64,000 nucleotides of DNA, from NCBI GenBank assembly GCA_021292165.1, contig JAHFWL010000434.1, positions 620,001 through 684,000 of the forward strand, given 5' to 3'. Positions 10,499-19,500 of the stretch are shown piece by piece (within the stretch, counting starts at the first letter, position 1; the number at the start of each line of letters is the position of its first letter). The position numbers and the translations under genes are program-made. Below the pieces are notes generated by a model. The model saw only the letters and a list, made by a program, of their open reading frames with translations, was not told where the DNA came from and ran no database searches. This stretch comes from Shinisaurus crocodilurus (lineage: Eukaryota > Chordata > Lepidosauria > Squamata > Shinisauridae).

Positions 10499-10592
10499 CC
10501 TTACGGCGCAACCCTAAGCATGTCTACTCAGAAGTAAGCCCGGCTGAGTCCAACGGGACTTACTCCCAGGTAAGCTTGCATAGGATTGCAGC
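10499..10592. repeat. Palindromic GGCGCAACCCTAAGCATG / CAGAAGTAAG repeat
   Basis: Arms GGCGCAACCCTAAGCATGTC..ACTCAGAAGTAAGCCC and GGGACTTACTCCCAGGTAAGC..GCATAGGATTGCAGCC pair with each other. Relatives at 541, 12225, 12645, 44307, 45117, 45345, 50770, 53254 and 56918. A very common short fold-back element in this window. Confidence 0.75.
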
Positions 10593-10611
10593 CTTCAGCG
10601 CCCGTCTCTTC

Positions 10612-10692
10612 GCAGGCTGCATGCTGGCTGGGGAATGCTGGGAGTTGTAGGACTCCCCCCCCCCCATCTAAACATGTATAGGACTGTGCCCT
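10612..10692. repeat. Half of a GTTGTAGGAC..CATGTATAGGATTG fold-back repeat
   Basis: Corresponds to the right arm of the palindrome at 54463-54575 and to 41950-42022. Confidence 0.6.
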
Positions 10693-10876
10693 TAGTAGTT
10701 TTAATGTCTCTTCTTTCTCTGTATCTACCTTGGCTTTGCCACCTGTCCGAGGCACAGGGGGCTCCACGCCTCACGTCCCACTCCGTGTGTGAAGGGCAAT
10801 GGCCACACACACCCACGGGATCTCCGCCCGGGGCATCCATCATCTCCCAGCGACGCCAAACGATTATTCAGACCTA

Positions 10877-10907
<31 letters not shown>

Positions 10908-11202
10908 GGTGAACAGCTTTCATAGGAGGGCCCCCAAAAAAGAATTTTTGAGAGCTGTTTTACCGGTGAAGCTCCTGGGTCTCGGTTCTTTTCTTTTTTT
11001 TCTTCTCCTTTTGGTCACATTGTTTTGCCTCTCCTGTCTTGATTATTGATGAGAACAATTTGCAGTACGTGATGCTTTATTCAGTGGGAACAAACGAGGC
11101 CTACGAGGGAGGCAGGGAGGGAGGACAGACAGGAGCGAAACGTCAGAGCGCCCCCCCCCCCTCTTTGCCTCAGGTTGGGAAATTCCCTCCAAGTTCTGGG
11201 TG
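10693..11202. other. Anonymous sequence with long T tract
   Basis: T27 at 10879-10905, further T-rich sequence to 11010, and a C10 run near 11152. No gene recognised. Confidence 0.5.
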
Positions 11203-11394
11203 AGAGGAGGCTGGTGGTGCCAATGTCAGTGGGGCTGTGTATCCACTCCGGATTTCAGTCTGAACTTTGAAGGAGCTATCCATGGTTCTGACCCCCCAAT
11301 CCCAGATTCAGCACAATGGATAGCTCCTTGAAGGTTGTGACCGAAATCTGGAGTGGATACACAGCCCTACTGATACTGGCGCCACCAGCCTCTT
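11203..11394. mobile_element. Non-autonomous hAT fold-back element (GGAGGCTGGTG family)
   Basis: GAGGAGGCTGGTGGTGCCAATGT pairs with GGCGCCACCAGCCTC at the right. The arms GATTTCAGTCTGAACTTT and CTCCTTGAAGGTTGTGACC are partly complementary. Same layout as 33992 and 60143. Confidence 0.75.
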
Positions 11395-11451
11395 GCCCAC
11401 CCGTATAGGTCTGTGAATAGCAGCCATATAGCCCATCTATGTTGATATACT

Positions 11452-11721
11452 GCAGCCTTCCCCAACGTGGCACCCTCTGGGTGTGTTGGACTATAACTCC
11501 CATCACTCCCAGCCAGCATGGATGCTGGAGTGTTGAACCTCTCTGAGTCCGAGGGCTGTAGTCCATGAAGGAGAAGCTGCAGGGTGGGGTGTATGTGCAA
11601 TCCCATGGTGGAGGGGCTGAAAGCAAAAGGGGTAAGGTCAAAAATTATTATTTTTATTATTTATTATTATTATTAAAAATGTCCCTAATACCAGCCTATT
11701 TTAGCTTGAAGTCCTTACTGC
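11452..11721. repeat. Two adjoining hAT fragments
   Basis: 11452-11528 is the left half of the CAGCCTTCCCCAACNTGG family. 11529-11721 resembles the interior of the 3973 family (GTTGAACCTCTCTGAG, ATACCAGCCTATTTTAGC), with an ATT microsatellite near 11646-11676. Confidence 0.5.
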
Positions 11722-11882
11722 TAGATTTCATAGATCATCGAGTTGGAAGGAGCCTACAAGACTCTCAAGTCCAACCCCCTGCTCAATGCAGGAAACTAGA
11801 GGAGGGGTCTCCCATCCAAGTAATAACCAGGCCCGACCCTGCTTAGCTTTCCACGCTCAGACAAGCTGAGCCAGCGTAAGCC
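11722..11882 (-). mobile_element. 5S rRNA-derived SINE with CR1-like tail
   Basis: On the minus strand it begins GGCTTACGCTGGCTCAGC, then GGAAAGCTAAGCAGGGTCGG and GTTATTACTTGGATGGGAGA, the A-box, intermediate and C-box region of 5S rRNA. It continues into CATTGAGCAGGGGGTTGGAC, a CR1 3'-UTR motif, and ends in ATCTATGAAATCTA. About 160 bp. Confidence 0.85.
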
Positions 11883-11895
11883 ATTCTGCACCCCT

Positions 11896-12135
11896 GCCAG
11901 TGTGGCGTAGTGGTGAGAGTGTTGGACTGGGACTCGGGAGATCCGGGTTCTAGTCCCCGCTCGGCCATGAAACTCACTGGGTGACTTTGGGCCAGTCACT
12001 GACTCTCAGCCTAACCTACCTCACAGGGTTGTTGTGAGGATAAAATGGAGAGGAGGATTATGTAAGCCGCCTTGGGTTCCTTGCAGGAAAAAAGGCGGGG
12101 TATAAATATAATAAATAAATAAATAAATAAATAAA
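11896..12135 (+). mobile_element. Full-length Sauria-type SINE
   Basis: tRNA-like head GTGGCGTAGTGGTGAGAG (A box) and GGTTCTAGTCC (B box, 11946-11956) give an internal pol III promoter. A conserved body and LINE-like 3' end follow, to an (AAAT)n tail. The reference copy for the other Sauria-type SINEs here. Confidence 0.93.
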
Positions 12136-12224
12136 AACAACACATCTGGAGGTTGCTAAATTGGGGAAAGCTGACTTAGTGGTAAACCCCACTGTTTTTA
12201 ATAGGATTTAACATAGGGTTCTGA

Positions 12225-12297
12225 GACTATAATCCTGTACACACTCACCTGGGAGTAAATCCCATTGAGTTCTGGGTAGACATGTATAGGATCGAGA
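12225..12297. repeat. Half of the CAGAAGTAAG-type fold-back repeat
   Basis: CACCTGGGAGTAAATCCCATTGAG and ACATGTATAGGAT match the arm at 10560-10590. Confidence 0.6.
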
Positions 12298-12640
12298 GCC
12301 TTGCCGGAGCAGACCAAGGGCCTATCTAGTCCAGTATTCTGTTCCCACAGTGGCCAACCAGATGCCTGCAGGTGGCGTCAAGAGCACATAATGCAGGCCA
12401 CATGCTGAAGCTAAGCAGGTATGAGCTGCTGGGTCAGTGCTTGGATGGGTGACTGCCTGGGATCCTGCCTGGGCTGCCCACATCTGTTCTTCTGCATTGG
12501 GCAGGGGGTTGGACTCGATGGCCTTATAGGCCCCTTCCAACTCTACTGTTCTATGATTCTATGCCTCTGGGGAGCCCACAAGCAGGACAGGAGGGCAGTA
12601 GCCCTATCCCTGGTAATGAGTATTATTCAGAGGCAATGAG
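12298..12640 (-). mobile_element. L3/CR1-like LINE 3' fragment split by a 5S-derived SINE
   Basis: Left part 12298-12367 (AGACCAAGGGCC..CAGTGGCCAACCAGATGCCT) continues at 12561 (ATGCCTCTGGGGAGCCCACAAGC). Skipping 12368-12560 and one ATGCCT restores the family sequence seen at 42180-42250. Confidence 0.85.
12368..12560 (+). mobile_element. Older-subfamily 5S rRNA-derived SINE, TSD ATGCCT
   Basis: CTGAAGCTAAGCAGGTATGAG and CAGTGCTTGGATGGGTGACTGCCTGGGA retain the A- and C-box region of 5S rRNA, including the GCCTGGGA that follows the C box in the gene. The tail CATTGGGCAGGGGGTTGGAC..CTATGATTCT is CR1. The 6-bp duplication ATGCCT (12362-12367, 12561-12566) marks insertion in an L3-like LINE. It keeps more 5S sequence after the C box than the younger copies. 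Confidence 0.85.
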
Positions 12641-12644
12641 GAAT

Positions 12645-12732
12645 GCAGCCTGACCCTATGCACTTTGACTTGAAAGTAAATTCAGTGGGACCTTACTCTC
12701 CGGGAAGTGTGCATTGGATTGCACCCTTAGCC
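12645..12732. repeat. CAGAAGTAAG-type fold-back repeat, diverged
   Basis: Reads GCAGCCTGACCCTATGCA..GTAAATTCAGTGGGACCTTACTC..GCATTGGATTGCACCC, the same arm order as 10499. Confidence 0.65.
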
Positions 12733-12916
12733 TCTCGTTTGCATGCAGACAAATTTAGGTGCATTATCGATCTATATCCGTATATAAATTGTCTTTATGA
12801 CAATTGACTGTTTTGTTTGTGGGATTGTCTAAACATACTGGGAATAACTAGTAGCTCACAGTGATTGCCCAGCTCACAGGCACGGGATGGCACAGTGCAG
12901 AAAGGAGTCTCCTGGA

Positions 12917-13070
12917 CAGGAAGCGGCTGCCTTACCCCGGATCAGACCATTGTTCTGTCTAGCTCAGTGTTGTCTGACTGGCAGCTGTTCTCCAGGGATT
13001 TAGACTGGGTCTTTCCTAGCCCTATCTGCAGATGCCAAGGATCGAACCTTGGATCCAGCCCGCCAGTCTG
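12917..13070 (-). mobile_element. Diverged tRNA-Ala-type SINE
   Basis: GGAAGCGGCTGCCTTACCCC..CAGACCATTGTTC, TCTAGCTCAGTGTTGTCTGACTGGCAGC and CTATCTGCAGATGCCAAGGATCGAACC follow the order of the minus-strand copy at 36981-37184. The extreme head is lost. Confidence 0.65.
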
Positions 13071-13127
13071 AAAGATAGACTTTAGGGACCCACTAACAAG
13101 AGCCCCCTGGAGTTGCTCCTCCTCTTT

Positions 13128-13302
13128 TCATAGATTTCATAGATTTCAAAGATCATAGAGTTGGAAGGAGCCCACAAAGCCATCGAGTCCAACCCCCTGC
13201 TCAATGCAGGAAACTAGAGGAGGGGTCTCCCATCCAAGTAATAACCAGGCTTGACCCTGCTTAGCTTTCCACGCTCAGACAAGCTGAGCCAGCGTAAGCC
13301 AC
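13128..13302 (-). mobile_element. 5S rRNA-derived SINE with CR1-like tail
   Basis: Nearly identical to the copy at 11722-11882. The tail has three AGATTTCAT-like units. The 5S-like block (minus strand AAAGCTAAGCAGGGTCAAGC, then TACTTGGATGGGAGA) lies at about 13228-13278. Confidence 0.87.
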
Positions 13303-13577
13303 AAGTCTTCACCATCGCAACCTGCTTGTTCACCTGCCTCTTGCTCTGGCCCAGGCAATAGTGGGGGTGAGAAGGATAAGCCAGAGATAAGCAGGATAAG
13401 CCTGCTTGCTCACTGGCTCTCTGCCTGTCAAACAAGCAAATGCTAGAAATGATGAGAAAGAGGATGAGGAACAAGAGCAGCTGGTGACAATGGCAGTGAG
13501 AAAGAAGACTAACTGAGGGAGGGGGCCCATGGAGCGTGTCTTGCCCAAGGGCCCCCAAAACCTGGAGTCGGCACTGC
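13303..13577 (-). repeat. CAGTGCCGGCTCCAGG dispersed element, copy 2
   Basis: Reverse orientation relative to 9069. It ends at the right in CCTGGAGTCGGCACTG; internal GGCCCAGG, TGCCTGTCAAACAAGCAAATG and GAGGAACAAGAGCAGCTGGTG blocks align. Confidence 0.6.
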
Positions 13578-14345
13578 TCAGACCGTTTTTCTACCAAGCA
13601 TGTGCTCCTCCGCGTGCTTTCCTAATATTGCCTATTTGTTCTTTTCACTGTTCTGACACACTGAGCTAATGTTTTCAGTAAGCTTTCCACCGTGACCCAA
13701 GAAACTACTTGAGTTGGAGCTATTTGAGTTTCTTTGGCACAGAATTTGGAGTGCTTTTTGTTTTGTTTTTTAATTGCAGGGCACTGTGCACAATTCTGTT
13801 TATAATTTCAGGGTGGGCTAATACCAGGGGAGTGGCACCTGTAATTTCTGCTAAGTCTCCACAGGCCTCAGTTTCCCCATTTGCCAAGTACAGATTCTAA
13901 TAAAGTGTCCAGGAGGGATATTGTGATGATTAGCTTTAATGTTGTGTGGCCGTTAGGGGAGGAAAAAAAGCATTAGGAGAGAGGCTGCTGTTCTTTTTAT
14001 TTGTTTCTTCTTACTGCAAAATAAAAATCACTGCCAGAGGTGCAGAGGTTCACAATGGGTCACTGTGCAATCATTTAGGGAGAACAGCATCTGGCGTTTA
14101 CAGAAGGGGCTGGTAGAAAAGAAGCACCATGGCATAAGCATGGACTGGAGTCCACGGTGGAGCCCTGCAAGCAGGCCTGTGGCTAGAGTAGAAAACTAAC
14201 AACCAGTGTGCTTGTCAAGAGCACAGCTCTTCAAGGGAGTTGGATGTGGCAGCAGGGTTGGCAGGAGGATTTGGATCCAGATTTCCTTCTCTGAGCCCAA
14301 ATCTTTATCTCGTGTAATCACACTACTCTAGTTTTCCATCTCAAA
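13578..14345. other. Anonymous sequence
   Basis: No gene or repeat recognised with confidence. Confidence 0.45.
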
Positions 14346-14349
14346 AAAG

Positions 14350-14660
14350 CTATTATAGAATTGAAGACGGTGCAAGCAAGGGCAATTGAAGTGGCAAGGG
14401 TGGCACTCCATGGGCCTGAGATCCAACTAGATACCATTTGGAGTAGAGCGACTACCAGTGCATTCGCTCCCACTCTGTGGAATTCCTTGCCAACTGATAT
14501 TGGGCATGCACCAATGTTGCTCTGTATTCAGCATCTGCTAAGGACATTCTTATTTAAACAAGCTTTCCCTGCTTGAAAGCCCAGCCATGGGTTCATTGTT
14601 GTAATTGCTATATTTGAAACATTTGTATTGTTTGCATTTTGATACTGTGCTTGGGAACTA
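14350..14660 (+). pseudogene. L2-type LINE ORF2 C-terminal fragment
   Basis: The plus-strand frame encodes a stretch reading TLWNSLPTDIGHAP followed by a LLRTFLFKQAF-like end. It matches the RxAFSVxAPxLWNSLPxxL..LKTxLF signature at the end of L2 reverse transcriptases (compare 39848-40138, minus). No catalytic part of the RT is present. It is a short, old 5'-truncated retrocopy with no host function suggested. Confidence 0.65.
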
Positions 14661-14675
14661 TAAATATTATAAATC

Positions 14676-14765
14676 AGCCTTCTCCAACCTGGTGCCCTCC
14701 AGCTATGTTGGATTGCAACTCCCATAATTCAAAATGGCCATGCTAGCTGGGAATGATAGGAGTTT
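14676..14765. repeat. CAGCCTTCTCCAACCTGG hAT fragment
   Basis: Left half of the 135-bp family best seen at 63235: CAGCCTTCTCCAACCTGGTGCCCTCC..TTGGATTGCAACTCCCAT. Confidence 0.65.
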
Positions 14766-15004
14766 ATCATGTAGAGTTGGAAGGGGCCTATAAGGCCATC
14801 GAGTCCAACCCCCTGCTCAATGCAGGAATCCAAGTCAAAGCATCCCTGACAGATGGCTGTCCAGCTGCATCTTGAATACCTCCAGACAGTGTGGGAGAGG
14901 AGAGCCCACTACCTCCCTAAGTCATTGGTTCCACTGTCGTATTGCTCTAACAGTCAGGATGTTTTTCCTGATGTTAAGCTGGAATCTGGCTTCTTGTAAC
15001 TTGA

Positions 15005-15338
15005 AACAGCAAATGGAGCCCAGGCAAAAGGGCTGAACCGTGGATGATTAAGGTTTTTATTTAAAGACTGTGCAAATTGCCAACGCATTTCGAACCTAAG
15101 TTCTTCCTCAGGGCAATTCTCTTTATCCAGGATCCATAGAAAACAAGGATATTCACCCAGTCCTTGTTTTCTATGGATCCTGGATAAAGAGAATTACCCT
15201 GAGGAAGAACTTGTAGGTTCGAAAGTTGGCAATTTACAGTCTTTAAATAAAAACCTTAATCATCCACCAGTTCAGCCCTTTTGCCTTGGCTCAGTTTGCT
15301 GTTTCTATTTCTGGGCTTTCCCCCTCCCTGTCTATTCC
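15005..15338. mobile_element. Palindromic retroelement-like insertion with hammerhead-like motif
   Basis: A 334-bp inverted repeat inside CR1. The outer arms CAGGCAAAAGGGCTGAAC..GGATGATTAAGGTTTTTAT pair with ATAAAAACCTTAATCATCC..GTTCAGCCCTTTTGCCT. The inner arms GGATCCATAGAAAACAAGG and CCTTGTTTTCTATGGATCC flank a 13-bp loop. The 10-bp target duplication TGTAACTTGA (14995-15004, 15339-15348) is perfect, and removal restores CR1. The architecture and ribozyme-like core suggest a Penelope-type terminal repeat pair; no coding region is present. Confidence 0.75.
15075..15118 (-). ncRNA. Hammerhead-ribozyme-like fold
   Basis: Read on the minus strand: AATTGCC, CTGAGGA, AGAACTTAGGTTC, GAAA, TGCGTT, GGCAATT. 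This gives a perfect 7-bp stem I (AATTGCC with GGCAATT), the conserved CUGANGA and GAAA boxes, and a 4-bp stem II (GAAC/GTTC, loop TTAG) with one extra A. Stem III is minimal (2 bp, loop GC) with U16.1 and H17=U before the predicted cleavage site. The opposite arm (15192-15234, plus) keeps CTGAGGA and GAAA but has lost the stem III bases and one stem I pair. Activity is inferred only. Confidence 0.5.
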
Positions 15339-15930
15339 TGTAACTTGAGCCCATTATTCCGTGTCCTGCACTCTGGGATGATTGAGAAGAGATCCTGGCT
15401 GGCCCTCCTCTGTGTGACAACCTTTCAAGTACTTGAAAAGTGCTATCATATCTCCCCTCAGTCTTCTCTTCTGAAGCCTAAACATGCCCAGTTCCTTCAG
15501 TCTCTCTCTCCTCATAGGGCTTTGTATCCCCTGATCATCTTTGTTGCCCTCCTCTGAACTCTTTCCAGCTTGTCTACATCCTTCTTAAAGTGTGGTACCC
15601 AGAACTGGATGCAATACTCAAGATGAGGCCTAACCATGCTGAGTAGAGGGGAACAAGTACTTCCTGTGATTTGGAAGCTATACTTCTATTAATGTAGCCC
15701 AAAACAGCATTTGCCTTTTTTGCAGCCACATCACATTGCTGTCTCATATTCAGCTTGTGATCTACAAGAATTCTAAGATCCTTCTCGCTAGTAGTATTGT
15801 TGAGCCAAGTATCCCCCATCCTGTAACTGTGCATTATGTTCCTTTCCCCCCAAGGTGCAGCACTTGGCATTTATCCCTATTAAATTTCATTCTGTTTTTT
15901 TCAGCCCAGCACTCCAGCCTATCAAGATCA

Positions 15931-16904
15931 AAAATATAAAAAAAACCCAAAGTGCTTTATCAGCAAGTGCTTCATCAGCAAGTGCAAGTTAACCCTTTGG
16001 TGATGCCATCTATCCAGCTTGGCGGGGCAATACTGGAAAATGTCTATCATTTTCTCTATCTTGGCAGCTATCTTTCTGTTACAGCTAACATTGACACTGA
16101 AATCCAGCATCGTTTGAGTTCCGCAAGTGCCGCATTTTCTCGAATGAAACATAGAGTGTTCGAGGATTGGGATATCTGTAAGGAGACCAAAACTGCTGGT
16201 TTATAAAGCCATTGTATTACCAACTTTATTGTATGCCTGCGAAACATGGACTATCTATAAACGTCATTTCCACCTCCTTGAAAGATTTCATCAACGTTGC
16301 CTCCGGAAAATCCTGCAAATTACTTGGGAAGATAGGCAAACAAATGTCAGTGTACTGGAAGAAGCAAAGACTACTAGTGTTGAAAAAATGATCCTTCAAC
16401 GCCAACTTCAATGGACCAGTCATGTTCGAATGTCTGACTGCCGTCTCCCAAAGCAGTTACTTTATTCCCAACTCAAGGATGGAAAGCGGAATATTGGTGG
16501 TCAGTATAAGAGGTTTAAAGATGTTCTTAAGACTAATCTAAAAAAAATGCAATATAAACATCGAAAACTGGGAAGCTCTGGCCCATGAACTGATCTAACT
16601 GGAGGTTGGCCTTTCACAAAGGTTCTATGGACTTTGAAGAAGTCCGAGTGCAAGGTGAAAGGGAGAAACGTGCTAAGCGAAAAGCATGTCAAATGAATCC
16701 TTTACAGGACCATCTTCCATCTGGTAACCTGTGTCCTCACTGTGGGAAACTGTGTGGATCTAGAATTGGCCTTCACAGTCACTTACGGACCCATCGCTAG
16801 AGTCTACACAATTTTTTAGAATTTCCTCTTTTTATAATTTTCTTTTTGTAATTTTATCCTGGAAGACAATCTTACTTGGTCACGAGTGATTGCCTACTAA
16901 ACTG
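15931..16904 (+). mobile_element. 3' part of a zinc-finger LINE nested in CR1, 12-bp TSD
   Basis: A perfect direct repeat CTATCAAGATCA (15919-15930 and 16905-16916) brackets the insertion; removing it rejoins CR1. The sequence is about 95% the same as the 3' half of 24966-26953. A short internal duplication (CAGCAAGTGCTT/CAGCAAGTGCAA) lies near its 5' truncation point. It ends TCACGAGTGATTGCCT plus a few bases. Confidence 0.9.
15952..16800 (+). pseudogene. C-terminal ORF2 remnant of the zinc-finger LINE
   Basis: Frames encode LGSYLSVTANIDTEIQHRL, then TLLYACETWTIY and RFHQRCLRKILQITWEDR, and finally CPHCGKLCGSRIGLHSHLRT, a C2H2-like finger ending the protein. This is the post-RT region of an APE-type non-LTR element; the finger presumably binds nucleic acid. 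At least two frame changes (near 16200 and 16590) disable it. The clade is uncertain: ingi/Vingi-like is my guess from the domain order. Confidence 0.75.
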
Positions 16905-18931
16905 CTATCAAGATCACTTTGAATTTTGTTTCTGTCTTTCAGGGTATTAGCTATTCCAGCCAATTTTGTGTCATCCTGCAAATTTGATAAGCATTCCCTG
17001 CACATCCTCATCCAAGTCATTAATAAAAATGTTGAAGAGCACTGGGCCCAGGATTGAGCCCTGCAGTACCCCACTCATTACCTCTCCCCAGTTTGAGAAG
17101 GAACATTGATAAGCACTCTTTGAGTCCGATTCCGTAGCCAACCGTGGATCCACCTGATAGTTGTTCCACCTAGCCCACTTTTAGCCAGTTTGCTAATCAG
17201 GATATCATGAGGCACTGTGTTGAAAGCTTTGCTGAAGTCATATATTATGTCCACAGCATTTCCAGAGACCACAAGGGAGGTTACCCGATCAAAAAATGAG
17301 ATCAGATTAGTCAGGCAGGAATTTTTCTTGACAAATCCATGCTGGCTTCTAGTAATCACTGCATTGTTTTCAAGGTGCTTGCAGACTGACTTCTTTATAA
17401 TCTGCTCCAGAATTTTCCCAGGGATTGATGTCAGACTGACTGGTTTGTAGTTCCCGGGTTCCTCCTTTTTGCCCTTTTTGAAGATAGGAACAACATTAGC
17501 TCTCCTCCGGTCATCTGGCACTTCACCTGTCCTCCATGATTTCTCAAAGATAATAGATAGTGGTTCTGAGAGTTCTTCTGCCAGTTCCTTTATTAGTCTA
17601 GGATGCAGTTCATTGGGCTCTGGAGATCTGAACTTGTTAAAATTAATTAGGTGTTCCTTGACCATTTGCCTATCAATCTCTAGCTGCAATCCTGCCCCTT
17701 CAGCTTGTACTTCAGGTTTGCCAGTGGGGTAGACCCTCTTTCGGGAGAAGACTGAGCCAAGTAGGAATTGAACACTTCTGCCTTTTCTTTGTCATCTGTT
17801 ATCATTTTGTCATCCTCATTGTGTAGTTGAACCACCATTTCTTTCCTCTGTCTTTTACTATGCACGTATCTGAAGAAAGCTTTTTTGTTCTTTTGGCATC
17901 CCTCACTAACCTTAGCTCATTCTCAGCTTTAGCCTTCCTGACACCATCCCTGCAATTCTGTGCTACCTGCTGCCTGTACTCTTCCTTTGTAGCCTGACCT
18001 TCCTTCTACTTCCTATATGTGCCCTTTTTTGTTTTCTGGTAATCTCTAAGCTTTTTGTGAAGCCACATTGGCTTCTTCTGTTGTCCTTGTTGGAATTGTT
18101 TTCCTTTTTTTCCTTATTGGAATTGTTTGTAATTGTGCCTTTTGAATTTCCTTTTTTAAAAACTCCCATCCATCTTGGACTCCTTTTCTCATTCGAGTTG
18201 CTTGCCATGGAACCCTAGTTATCATTGTTTTGAGTTTATTAAAATTGGCTTTCCTAAAATCCAGGGTACACGTTTGGCTACACTCAGCTTTTGCTTCCTT
18301 TAGAATCAAGAACTCAATTAAAACATGGTCACTTTCCCCCAGAGTCCCTGAAACTGCCACTTCATCCACTAAATCATCTCTTTTGGTTAGGATCAAGTCA
18401 AGGATAGCTAATCCTCTAGTTCCTTCCTCCACTTTCTGTAGGAGGAAGTTATCAGCAACACAGGTCAGGAATTTCTTGGAGGGGCCATGTTTGGCAGAAT
18501 TTGTCTCCTAACAGATATTGGGGAAATTGAAGTCCCCCATTACTATTACATCATGCCTCCTTAAAATGTTGGCAATTTGCTTTTCAAAAGTTTCATCCTC
18601 GTCTTCTCCTTGACTGGATGGTCGGTAGAAGACTCCGACCACCATGTTCCTTTTATTCTTTGCCCCATTTATTTTAATCCAGATGCTCTCGATGGGTCTA
18701 CCAAGCTCATCCTTCTGTATTTCTGTGCAGGGATATGAATTTTTAACATATAGAGCAACTCCACCTCACTTTCTGTTCCTTCTGTTCTTTTTGAACAAGT
18801 TCCATCCTTCAATTGCTATAATCCAGTCATGGGAGTCATCCCACCAAGTTTCAGTTACACCTATCAAGTCGTATTTGCCTTCCTGTATTAAGAGTTCAAG
18901 TTTGTTCTGTTTGTTTCCCAATACTCTGGGC

Positions 18932-19096
18932 CAGGACCGGTGCAAGGCAGTTTGGTGCCCTAGGCAAGATCAGATATTTAGCGCCCCCCTTCCCACTTGA
19001 GAGCACTGTATTTTTTCCCCAAGGCATTTCTGGTGCCCCCTTTAGCCCTGCGCCCTAGGCGGCTGCCTAGTTGGCCTAATGGTAGCACCGGCCCTG
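18932..19096. mobile_element. 165-bp hAT MITE, perfect 8-bp TSD, nested in CR1
   Basis: Ends CAGGACCGGTGCAAGGC and GGTAGCACCGGCCCTG are inverted repeats, with GTGCCCTAGGC / GCCCTAGGCGGC further inside. The duplication CTCTGGGC (18924-18931, 19097-19104) is 8 of 8. Short relative of 2725-3516. Confidence 0.95.
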
Positions 19097-19229
19097 CTCT
19101 GGGCATTAGTATATAGACATCGAAGACCATGTGCTTTATAGTCTGGCTTTCTTCCTACATTTTTTTGGAAGACTATTTTTGGGTGCTATTAGAGCTGTTC
19201 TCTCCGTTGTGGTGCATAAGCCTTGGTCC

Positions 19230-19450
19230 ATTGTTACCTCCAAGTTTACGTCTCCTTCCCCTGTAGGATTCGGTTAAAAAAAGTCCTCCTGATAAAGTTC
19301 TTCATGCTGTGGCCAAACACAATCTTCCCAGTCCTTGTGAGGTGCAACCCATCCTTTGCCAGCAGTCCATCTTCCAGGAAGTGCAACCCGTGGGCACAGA
19401 ATCCAAATATCTCATGTTGGTACCACCTTCATAGCCAGCCATTCACCCAG
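19230..19450 (-). pseudogene. CR1 ORF1 C-terminus (SGNH/esterase-like)
   Basis: The minus strand reads LAKDGLHLTRTGKIVFGHSM and stops about 80 bp before the start of the ORF2 endonuclease. DGLH (19342-19353) fits the D-x-x-H block of SGNH hydrolases, a domain known from ORF1 of reptile and bird CR1 elements. Only this C-terminal block is visible; the Ser-containing block would lie further right and was not found. The family assignment comes from the DxxH context and the position upstream of ORF2. Confidence 0.7.
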
Positions 19451-19500
19451 AGTATTTTTCTTTCCCTTTCTATTCCTCTTCTAAGTACTGGAAGGATGGA

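Larger units (their letters stand above)
14950..19140 (-). pseudogene. CR1 ORF2 (endonuclease plus reverse transcriptase), broken
   Basis: Minus-strand frames show, in order, an APE-type endonuclease with the catalytic-loop motif GDFNFP (18520-18537) and the C-terminal motif SDH (18325-18333), then a reverse transcriptase with VVPIFKKG, NYKPVSLTS, SQHGF, DFSKAFNTVPH and [20 protein letters not shown] (17078-17690). The ORF2 product makes the target nick and reverse-transcribes the element RNA. Stops and frameshifts occur throughout. One extra base at the FADD active-site codons (about 16970-16982; compare the intact version at 46518-46529) breaks the frame exactly at the polymerase centre. 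The three insertions further destroy it. Inactive. Confidence 0.9.
14766..19500 (-). mobile_element. Long CR1 LINE copy with three nested insertions
   Basis: On the minus strand the element runs from the end of ORF1 (near 19450) through ORF2 to the 3' UTR, ending at about 14766 with the TCCAACTCTA block. Three younger insertions interrupt it: 15005-15338, 15931-16904 and 18932-19096, each with direct target duplications. Subtracting them leaves roughly 3.2 kb of CR1, so it is one of the more complete copies though 5'-truncated. The CR1 copies at 45645 and 49263 align with its 3' third. Confidence 0.92.

Noticed and set aside
11722..11882. 5S rRNA gene
   Set aside because: Only the promoter-containing middle of 5S is kept, then CR1 sequence replaces the 3' part; dispersed SINE copies, not a gene.
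15061..15118. Plus-strand reading of the hammerhead-like region
   Set aside because: The box order and stems only fit on the minus strand for this arm; the plus strand gives no CUGANGA..GAAA arrangement here.
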